Shown here piece by piece: positions 49,693 to 60,800 of a stretch of 64,000 bases of DNA. The stretch is from Halichondria panicea (Eukaryota > Porifera > Demospongiae > Suberitida > Halichondriidae): NCBI RefSeq assembly GCF_963675165.1, contig NC_087387.1:508501-572500 (forward strand), in the 5' to 3' direction. A program made the position numbers and the translations under genes. The notes beneath the pieces are model-generated. The model did no database searches and was not told the origin of the DNA. It was given only the letters and a program-made list of their open reading frames with translations. Each line of letters opens with the position of its first letter. The stretch's first letter is position 1.

Positions 49693-51130
49693 ATGGCTTC
49701 AAAGATGGAATCAAGCACAGAGGCTAAAGTAGCCAACGTTACACTTAAACATGCTTCAACTAACCAGGAGATCTCTTGTGAGCTTGACATCAACCCCAAG
49801 GATGTGCTGGAGAGTGATGTGGACGGTCAAGTACTTCAAGACGCCAGTTTCGAGTGAGTATATTACTATCTGTGTGTGTGTGTGTGTGTGTGTACAATTT
49901 CTGTGTGATAGATCTATTACTATACTCCATAGAGTCTTTATTCTAGCTAGAACATTTTGAGGATATAATGTCATAGTTATTCTTCGGCTTCACAGGTTTG
50001 TTAGGGAGGGTATTGAAGCAGATCCCGACCTAACCGAAAAACAGAAGTGCAAACTTCGTTTTTTACCCGAAGATGAAAGCAGTTCTTCAAGCTCAGAAGA
50101 AGAGGCTAGTCCGGGAACACCACCGGTTAGGCCTGTCGTTGCAATCGCAGGTATTCTGAAGGACTATGCCAAAGAAGTTGAAGTGAAAGTGAAGAATGAC
50201 CCAGTAATTGAAAAAGAAACTGGGAAGATCATCTCCGAGTGTTTTAAGAAGCAGGGATCAGATGAAACGGACTCCGGACCCGAGGGAAGGGTCACCTTTG
50301 ACCTAAATTCCTTGTGGACGCACATTAGGGAGGTGTTTCAGCTGCTCCTGGCTGACTCATCCCATCCTGACGGTAAGGTATAGCTATAGCGATCACATGT
50401 ACTGATCTATACACAAGTTCACCTACAGAACATTTGTGGTAAACTTCACCCACTAAAAATGTATACAACAGCAATTATAGGTTCCATTATCACTCCATAT
50501 AGGAACCTGACGTGTGTCTCTCCCCCTACAGCGAGTGTGATCACCGTGCTCACTCAATTGGGGGCGGGGCTAGGATACTGTTTCTACCTCATCAAGCGTA
50601 TTGCCATCGAGTATATCGAGACGCTGACCTTTAAGGAGGTTGTGTACATCATCTGCAAAGTGCTCAGCCAGCTGTTTCGACATCTCATGCAAATCCAGTT
50701 TGGTAGCCTTCTGAAGAAAATCGGTGGATGGGTAAGTCAATTCGTGTAAATAGACATTGTACTGATAATAGCGGTCACCCTTGGGGACAGACCAACAGTG
50801 GCTGTAATATATGAGGTGGCCTGCTAACACCTGCTAACACATGTCCAATTATGTGGCTATGGAACTTGTGTAGCCCGTGTTTACAGTGCCAGCAAATGTA
50901 GCCAACCATGCAGTCTATGTACAATTTTACGTATATTTACTTCACACTGTTCCCCCTCCCCCACTCTCACATGTACACAGAACTCTATTCTGACGACTGC
51001 TGTGGTGGACCAAGGAACACAGATGATTGTCGAGCGAGCCACACGATACATCCCATATGAGTACCTTCTCCTGGGAATGGGGATAGTGTCCTTTCTCGGA
51101 TTTGGCTACCTCAAGTTCATCAGAAAATGA
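49693..51130 (+). CDS. BAK-like Bcl-2 family protein
   Basis: Four exons, 295 residues: 49693-49853 (ATG), 49996-50372, 50532-50731, 50981-51130 (TGA). The first ~180 residues are acidic (SSSSSSEEE) with an unstructured linker. Residues ~180-246 contain TQLGAGLGYCFYLIKRIAIE, which aligns in pattern with the BH1 region of BAK, and end in a BH2-type KIGGWNS. The C-terminus is a hydrophobic anchor (~272-290, YLLLGMGIVSFLGFGYLKF) followed by IRK, typical for outer-mitochondrial-membrane Bcl-2 proteins. I cannot place a BH3 motif with confidence. Order and tail fit the pore-forming BAK/BAX/BOK group better than BCL-2 guardians, so a role in mitochondrial apoptosis is likely. Confidence 0.78.
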
Positions 51131-51355
51131 GCAACTTTGTTATTACCCCATGCAAACTCTTATAATAAGACTGCTGTTCCACACATACTCTGTACACTGT
51201 ACTTCGATCACTATTTAATTTATTTATTAATGCACATGGACATACGTATGTAAACAATAATTTATTGTCAAAAATTAATGTGTTCAAATGGAAGTTTAAG
51301 ATATAAAACATTTTTTTAAAGTTAGGTAAAATTATAGTACAGTTAGGTTTTATAG

Positions 51356-54300
51356 TTACACAGGGTTCCATGGCTTAATTGGAACGTTGGGACACTCCTT
51401 CAGTTGAATCTTCCGGAGGTATTGGAACACACAGTGGGGACAGGAGCTCGGTACGTGTCCTGACATCTTGTAGTGCAGCTGTAAGTATTTCAGAGTGACG
51501 GGAGTGGAAAGGGGGAACTCTTGCACACGATCGACAAACTCTGGTACTATCTTACTTTGAAATCGCGACAGTGGAAACGTATGGCCGCAAGTGAAAGCAA
51601 TAATCAAGTGTTGTTGTTCATTGTCAATACTGTTGGTAGTAGAACTGAGCTTTCTTTGCCTCATCTTTATGACGCCATTAAGAGTGTTCTCGGTCAGCAC
51701 AATGGAGCTGTTTTTAGACAAATCTTTGGCAAGATTTCGCAACACTTCTACCCATAGGCGACAGTCTCCAATGGACGTTTCAATCACCAGTTGTTTCGGT
51801 TTTGCGTCATTTTCAGTTGTAGACGAAGAGCTTAGTATTGTCTCGGGTGAGGGGTTGCCCTTGGAGACGGAGGACACGAGGTGAGAGGCAACAAAGAGAT
51901 GGAAGTCGAGTGAGAGGACGTTGTACTCAGTGCTGCAATAAAGAAAGAAGATCAGTACAGTGATTAGCAGTGATTAGGAGTGCATAAACAAGTGGACAAT
52001 AATAAGAATTACGCAATATCATGGCTATATTACACAACACTATAATTATATGAAAGCCCCAGGGACTAAAAATAGAACTGGATTGTCAGCAGTATCAAAT
52101 CCGCTCAGCAAATCTGTAACTATATAGCATATAGTGTAATGTGGTCACTCGGTTACTCTTGCAGGTGTTGTTTTGATGGCCATGCAGAGACAGCAGTAAT
52201 TTAATTACCAAGTGATTAATGCAAGCTAGGGAAGCTGCATGCTGTAACTAGGGACAAACATGTGTACAGATGATTATGATATGTTTATAGCTATACACAG
52301 TAACACTAAGCTAGCAACTACGACTCTGCATCTCTATCAGTTATGCTGATACATGCATGCATGCAATCCTGAATGCAGCATGCTAGAACATATCAGATAT
52401 CATCCACAAATGACCTTCTAAGGAAACGTTTTGGCAACTAACTTAAAGATAGATTCAAGCATCATCATGCTGTAGCATACAGGTATTGAATTGAAAAGCA
52501 AAACTGTTACACTCAAATTTGATTATTCCCAGGGAATTTTCTGATACTAAAATGACTCTGCACTATTGCACAACCCCACCATGTGATAGTTAATTATTAG
52601 GACACCTCAAGGCTATAGAATACAAGCAGTACTGTGGAGTACATATGCAATGGCTTGCTGCACACGTATACTTATACTGTGCATGCACTAAACTCGACCC
52701 ACCTCCTCAGAATAAGGCTGAGGGAGTAAGACAGAGAGGTGACATGTTTCCTCAGAATGTGCTCAAGTAAGCTGTTCTCCAAACAGAGCTTCTTCCAACT
52801 GGACAGCAGCTATATGACAGACAGTACATAAAAGCACATGCAGTGGTAATGTACATGGTGGAATATCCTATATAGGTATATAGGTGAATTTGCTTACATT
52901 TTGTAGGAAGATGAGTCCATCTTGAATGAACTCTAGGGATAATGGATCCCTTTCCTCTAGCAAAAACTTCCTGCAGACACAATATTAACCATGCATGGAA
53001 TCATTGGGTCAGGCTATCAAAGTGGCCATGCATAATATAGCTATATAGCTATACATTACATACATGTAATAAGCTTGGTATATACGTACATAAACAAATA
53101 CATGCAGTGGAAGCTGTTGTACATGCAGGACAATGACACAATCATATTATACATAATAGTAGACTCCACCAAGAAAAATGACAATGTATATAGCTAGCTA
53201 TACTATATATATATATATAATGGCATGCATTCCACGTGTAAGAATAATGCTGACTGTATGTAGTGCTCCACCAGTGACGGTGCCCTTCTCTTGACATTCT
53301 CCTGGTTCTTGGTCTGTACGAGCACGTTGAGGGAGCAGCTGACAGCCTGGGGCCATTGATGCTCAATATCGTACAGCTTTGCCAGACTCTCCCAGTCCTG
53401 CCAGTCCTGACATTGCCATAGCAATGCACTCATACGAAAGAACCCGTGGAGAGCGTCGAGGGCCGAGTTGAGTGAGAGACGTCCGTAGTGGGAGTTGGGA
53501 GAGCCTGTGTGTGTGGGTGTGTGTGTGGTGTAGGCGTGTGTGTGTGTGGTGGGTGTGTATACCCCCCAAACCAACTATTATATAGAATCAGAGACTATAG
53601 TTTTTACCAATGGCTGAAAAGTCAGGTAATTCCCATCCCAAGTCCAGTTCCAGTACAGGCAAGTCTGAAGAGGTGGCCTGTGGAGATAAAAACAACAAAA
53701 GTGAATAATTATCGGAAATTATACTGTAGTACTTACATTGTCTCCCTCGCTGACCCCCCGTTTTCTAGACCTTGACGTTGTCATGGGAATACCGCTAAGG
53801 GGGCGTGGCTTAAATATAGGCCTAATCTGATTGGATCGTTCCCGTGGTTCTCCGAGAGGGGGTGGGTCCGACTGTAGTCCCAGCTGGCCACGATCCCCTC
53901 GTCCCCACGTCCACACTTGACCATTCTCATCAATCACTAACGAGAACTCGTCCCCTGCTGCTATGGTGATGACCTTTTGAGCGTCAAAACCTGAGATCTT
54001 CTTCGGCTGTGCCTGCAGTGTTAACAAACAAGAGATGATCGTATGAAAGGCAAGCAAATTAACGTACATGGAAGTACAACACAGCGTACAATAGAAGTGT
54101 TAGTATATGTATACATACAGTCACACACCGAACTATAGCTGCTATTAAAAACAGTGCGTATGATACTCCCAAGAGATGTTGATATGCCATATTTTCCCAA
54201 CAGACACTACCAAATCTCAGCCAGAAGCACTAGTAAGAAAGATAGGTTAAGAAGTAAGTACAGCCATGCCTAAAGAGACGCTGTCCTTGAAATGTGCCTG

Positions 54301-54728
54301 TGGCTACATCAAACATGACATCATGCATCTAGGAATATGGCAGAACAGAGCCACTAATCTACTCGAGTACTGCGGAGGACTGCTGCAGCTGAACCCAACT
54401 GGAGATGGTGTCATCTGCAGGAAGTGCTCTACGACTTTAAATACGGTTAATTTTCACTGCTCCTTTTGCGACCGTGTTTCCGATATCTCTGTGCGTTACG
54501 AGGCAGCCAAAATAGAGGGAAAGGTCTCCATTATTCAAATGTCAGTCCATCAGACAATCGTATTTTCGTCGTAAAACAAGTAACCAGGACAACATGTTTT
54601 AGTCAATTTGGAGTATGTATAAGTGTTGATTATACAGATAGCTATTAGATATCAACAGTGTCTTTGTTAGTAGTTCTAGTTACAATGTAATTGGACTATG
54701 TATTTTATGCTTGGTGCCAATAAAATGT

Positions 54729-54777
<49 letters not shown>

Positions 54778-54795
54778 CGTGCGTGCGTGTGTGTG

Positions 54796-54838
<43 letters not shown>

Positions 54839-57800
54839 TCTATACAGGATAATTATACGTAGGATACCAGTATGGTACTCATATCTACCATTAATACAAA
54901 ACTGCATGCCTACCAGTTCGGCCATGTGGGTGTGTCCCAGCTGGCCGTGCTGGTTGCTCCCCCACGAATGCACACCTCCTGCTGACGTCAGCAATAAACT
55001 GTGGAAGCTGCCACAACTCATCTGCAGTGAGTCATCATAAATCAATTTGCAAATCGGATACAAAAAACAAATTTTCGAAACTGTATTTAGGTTTTGGATA
55101 TTCTATTTAACTGAAACACACCTGAATGATAGTATCCTCAAGAGGGGGGTCAAGGGTCACGAGCTGGGGCAGCTGTACATTAACTGTATCGACGGGTGAG
55201 GATTGTTGACGCTCTCTTGACCTTTTGTACTCTTTCATTCCCTGCACTGTCGCTGTCGGCTGCTGCAGAGAGAGAAATACGCTTAATTAGAAGAGTTCCC
55301 TCTCTACTGACAGTCCCAGCTATGGAATGAGCATAAAGCCACAACGGCAGAATCTCAATCTACATACATACATGCACAGCAAAAACACTTATGTTATATG
55401 AGTTGCATCATCGTATTTTAGTGTTAAAATGACAGAAATGTATGTCATTTCTACATTAAATTTCACAAGATGTGCTTTTATTTAACATGTTGTATGTTAC
55501 TGTAACGAATATGTTTTTACTGTGATGTATAAGATCGATTATTGCCACAAGAGTTACAAAGTGTGGACATGATTGCTATGCATGTACGTGTATCTCAATC
55601 TCTCACTCTTACTGGTTTGTACATATTCTTTCCCCATGAGTAAATGCCTTGCCCTGTCGTCACGGCTACCTGCAAACAAATGTGTGTCATGTGACACGTA
55701 AGTTAGTTAATTACCACAGGGAATGATGGTAGTACTAACCGTATGGAAGTTTCCACAGGCTAAGAGATAGACCGATTTGTCACTAAGCGCCTCGACAATT
55801 TTTGGCGTGACTTGTTTCTCCTTGTCCCCGTGTCCCAGTTGTCCGTACATTCCTGTAGCAAAGGATGTACAGTGTCAGCATTCTAAATACGCTGTGGACT
55901 GCAGTTTGGGTAATCAAAACGCATTCATTCCGAGAAATTTTCCAAAGCTAGAGCTATCAAAGAGCTACAAGAGAAATCTTTTAAGTGAAAATGGACAATC
56001 CCAACTATATATATCAAAGTTAGCCATTAAACTCCTACTGTAGTACAAGTTCAATCTAATAGCTACACTAATTAAAAAACATTGTTAGATAGGCTTTTCA
56101 AAGGGCTACAAACCACATCTTTTATTTGTGACGGAGAACAATCGTAATTCAAGTTATGCCCAGTCAAAGATAGCTCTTGAAACAAGCCATTTCTAACGTA
56201 TTGCTCTAAAATAGCCCATGCTTTTCTTTGAGTGTGGAACATTCAATCTAATAGCTACCACCATATTGTTAGATAGGCTTTTCAAAGGGCTACAAACCGC
56301 ATCTTTTATTTGTGACGGAGAACAATCATAGTTCAAGTTATGGACAGTCAAAGATGGCTCTTGAAACAACCATAAAACACCACATGCTTTTAGCGTGGAA
56401 CGTACACTAGCTGTACATGAAGTGCTCGCTCACCGTTTCCAAAAGTGAGTACTTGTCCGTGTGAAGTGAGCACGGCACTGTGCCCGTAACCAGCGGCGAT
56501 GAAGGACACCTGGAGTCTGTCCAATGATATCACATGAGAGGGGAGGAGCTTGTCGTCCACCGTCTTGAGACCCAGCTGACCGTGCACACCCCAACCCCAA
56601 CTCCAGACCCTGGGGGAGGGCCAGGCAATTACAAATTTTTTCCACTTCTAAAATGAGGTATATTTCAGGTCGTATACATACGTATTGTCTTAAAAAAAGC
56701 TGCTTTCTGTAGCTCTAGGGAGGTCTATCACATGGTGCGTGTACGTATGATTCTAGAAATCAAAAATCGGTGAGGGTCAAAATCCAACCATAACAAACGG
56801 CTTTATTATTATAGTCTTGCTATTCTTTTTTCAAATGAGGCCTTTGGAAAATGTGTTAGCTAACTGTATATACAGCGTACATGTATATACAGTGTACATA
56901 TATGCACATGTGTGTACGTAGCTCTAGCTCACCTGTGGTCATCGTCGAGGGTAAGTGTATGGTACTGCCCACATGACACCGATATGATGCTCTTGTCAGC
57001 GAGGGACGCTATCTGAACAGGTCGTGTCTTCTTCAGCTCATCGCCATGACCAAGCTATGAGGTGGGAGTGGCAAGGGGTGTGGTCAATAAGAGATGAGAC
57101 ACACACAAGTGACATACGTAGCTAGTTAAAGTTAAACAAAGCATATCGAATCTGAAGTACAACTGTATCAGCTAATTAGAGCTCAATAAATCAGCCCACC
57201 CCCCCACTGACCTGGCCGTGAGAGGAGGAGCCCCAGGAGAACACCTGTACACACAGAGAGGTGTGGTTAAGCTATACGCTTACTGTTTACACAGCATCAG
57301 TATACAGTACAATGTTATGTGTGTGCAGCTACAAATGTAGTAGAATGAACTGACAGGAATGTACTACACGAGACCCACCCCTTCCTGACAGAGTGCGACG
57401 GTATGCTCCGCCCCACATGACACGGAGACGACGTGTATACTGAGCATGCTCAGTGTCTCTACTCTAAGGGGTGTGGCACGTCCTTCCTCCTCAATCTCAC
57501 CATGACCAAGTCTAAGAGAAGGGGGGGGGGGGGGGGGGGGAGATTAGTGAAAACTCAACAAAATTCGTATAATTATAGTATCGGCATCGTCAGGAGTGCA
57601 TTCCTGGTACCGTATACATATAGCGGGTATAGTTCGAGGGTATAAATGTTTGCAGTTTTCGCTGATAGCATTTGATTACATACATGCTGCAAAAAGGCTG
57701 CTATTCCGCGAAACATAAATCTGAAAACCTCTCTAACGGTCTTTCCGCAAAAGTTTATACGCCTAAAATAATTATACCCGCTATACGGTATATGGCATTT

Positions 57801-60800
57801 TACATGAGACTGTAAAGACATACTAACTTTCCGTTTTTTGTAGAGCCCCATGTGAACAGGTTACCACCGGTAACCACTGCGGCATGATGCAGTCCAGCTG
57901 ACAGTGTGCTGGCCTGCAGCCATTGTGAACCATCCGTGTACGCTTCTGTGCTCTGTGGAGATGGTTAGAACAGGCGTTTATTTTGCATGGAAGATAAAAG
58001 TTTTGGGAATTATGTAGTTTTGCACAGTATCAAACAATGTTACTGCACTCAACACTTTACATACAGTCAACAACAACACCTCTGGCTCTGGGGGTACCTA
58101 GTTGATTAGATTTCTAGGAATAACTAAAGTACAAAAACTGGCATGCATTTATAGCAGTATTGACAAGGACGATCTTTACCAAGTGTTCACTGTGGTGTAG
58201 TGGTTGAGTGCTCGGCTCACAAGTGAAAGGTAACTGGTTCGAGTCCAGTTAATTACTTTATTTTTATCTTGAGTCTATATAAGCATGCTGGGTTCAGTTT
58301 GTTCTCGGTGGGCAGTGTAGCCTAGTGGTTGAGCTAAAGCTCGGAAGCGCCCTCCATAACTAGTTTATGGTCGTAAGTCGACGTAAGTGCGGGTCCAATC
58401 CCTGGGTGCCTCACTTTTTCATGTAAAAACATACAATATTTTTAAAGCTTCTTTTTTTGCATCTTTGTTTCAAGAGTAATTGTGCATATACAAGTCTTTT
58501 ATGCTCTAGATCGTCTATCTGTTTTTATCTGAGATATCTGAGATCTGATTCTCACTCAGTATACTGACAAAATAATGTTAATGTTGATGTCGAGTATTGC
58601 TTTCAAGCAATACATCGTCATGTGACATAATTATTATTGTGACATGGCCGCCCACATTGCGAAGTACCAAATATCCATTCAACAATGCATTCCATTCAAC
58701 AATGCATATTAAATGGAGCTGTATTTATACTGTCTCTGCGATCATATCTGGTGCATTCTTCTCAGGAACTGCATCTCACATTACAATCGGAGAAAAGAGA
58801 CCTGGACAAAAGACTACGTACCCATATTAATAAATTTTTATCAGTTACCATAGCAAAATACTACGTACAACCTTGTGAATGTTTGGATACACTGTACATG
58901 TACATATACCTCTGTTCTCACCTCTGGAAAAATTATGGTGACGGAAACTCTTATCAGTATTTGTGAGTTTTACCATAATTATAGCAAAACCTACAACGTT
59001 GTGAAGGTCTGTACACATGCCCTCTTGTTCTCACCTCTGCTGCGATATGGTCGACGATGTTACCAGAAACTGCACTCCTCAAGGGAGAAACTGAGAGGCT
59101 GAAGACAACACACAATGTTATTATATAATATAGTTGCTACGTATAAATTATATGAATAGACACATGCTGCTATAATAATATATGAAAGCTAGCTCTGAGT
59201 ACAAATGTGTGATGTTACTAGCTGCAAGTATAAGTGTCGTGTACAATTAATTAATGTACGTCAGCTTCCTGATATATAGGCTGTAGACAAACATACAATA
59301 TTAATAATTACTATAGGTACCAGAGGAGTTCTGACATGCGTGCACGAATCACTACAAGTTCAGTGTATTTGGCCTGGATGTTATCACGTGACCGCAATGA
59401 CATCAATGCACTGAACTTGTAGTGATTCGTGCACGCATGTCGGACCTCCTCTGATAGGTACACTGTAGTGTCAGGAGTGCACTCCTAGTAGTGTGAATTT
59501 ATACTAATGTACACAATTTAAAGTGTTGGTATATATGATTGATAGTTTAGCTGTGAAAAGGATAGTATTATGTATCATAGAAACAAATTAACAGCTGCAT
59601 GTACGTAGGTTTGACTGACAGTGGGTTAGATCCAGCTGGCTTCTGGCGTCGGCGATGGTTTAGGATGACTAGCACGGTGAGGAATAGCTCAAGGTACGTC
59701 TCGAGGGAGGGGCCTGGGTCCTCAGAGTGGGCGGAGTCACTAGCACTCGACACCATCGACAACAGTGACCCCGTTGAGTTGCTCCTAGTAACAAAAGCAA
59801 GTTCATTACAATTATTTTTTTTTATTATTTTTTTTATTTTTATGGTTGTAAGTTTAGCAAAAATTCGTAGAAAATAAGTATTCTGATTGTTAATAAGGTA
59901 CTGACCGTTTCCGATGAGAGTGGGCTTTAATAAGAAGAGGTCTAATGGTGGATTGAGAGGGATCGAGAAGTTTAGCCAGCCTCAGCAGCGTCGGGACGTT
60001 CATGTGTGGGAGAAGTGTGTGTAGGTGAGGGATGTGGGTGGGGAGGATGGCGGGCTGTGTGTGTGAGGGGGCGTGTGTGTGTGTGTGATGTGTGGAGGGT
60101 GGGTATATAATAATTACCTTTGAGTTGAGTAGCCTAACAAACGTTGACGGAGACATCTGGTAGAGAAACAAACCTGAATGAGAGAAATTTGATATCAAAC
60201 GATGCTTGACCGCACCCACTAACCACACCCACCATTGCTGGCTAGTCCGAGAGTCTCGACGTGCTGCCTACTAGCGAGGGAGGAGAGGACACTGGGGTCA
60301 ATATGAACACTGCCGTGGGACACTAAACACTCCAGTACCTCGGATAATTTACGATGAGTCTGAGAACAAAAAATATACACAATAATTGAATAAATTGCAC
60401 AAAATTATTATTTCGTACTTTTGCCAATTCAAACAGCTGCTCTTTGAGACCGCTTTGTACAAGAATTTCCATGGCAACGCTCTGACTGTACTGGAACTTG
60501 TCGTTGATGAATTGCGTAAATTTGTCCATCATCACGGCCCCCTCTGGTTTCCCGTGGTAACGAAGACACTATAGAATAAGAAAAGGATCTGATACACAAG
60601 CATGTACATGTGCATTCGACATGATCACATGCGAGTCATGATAGCTAACATTACATGTAGTTTGTACCTACATTTCTAGCGATGTTGCATGAACAGAGCA
60701 TCAAAAAATAATTGAAATTGGGTCACCAGAACATGAATTATGACGGTTAGGGCTGTATAATCAATGGTTCGGGGACTCTTTCAGTTGCCATAACTTGAAT

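Noticed and set aside
58180-58411. Functional tRNA genes
   Set aside because: A and B boxes are present, but neither sequence can form a 7-bp acceptor stem and the anticodon stems are poor.
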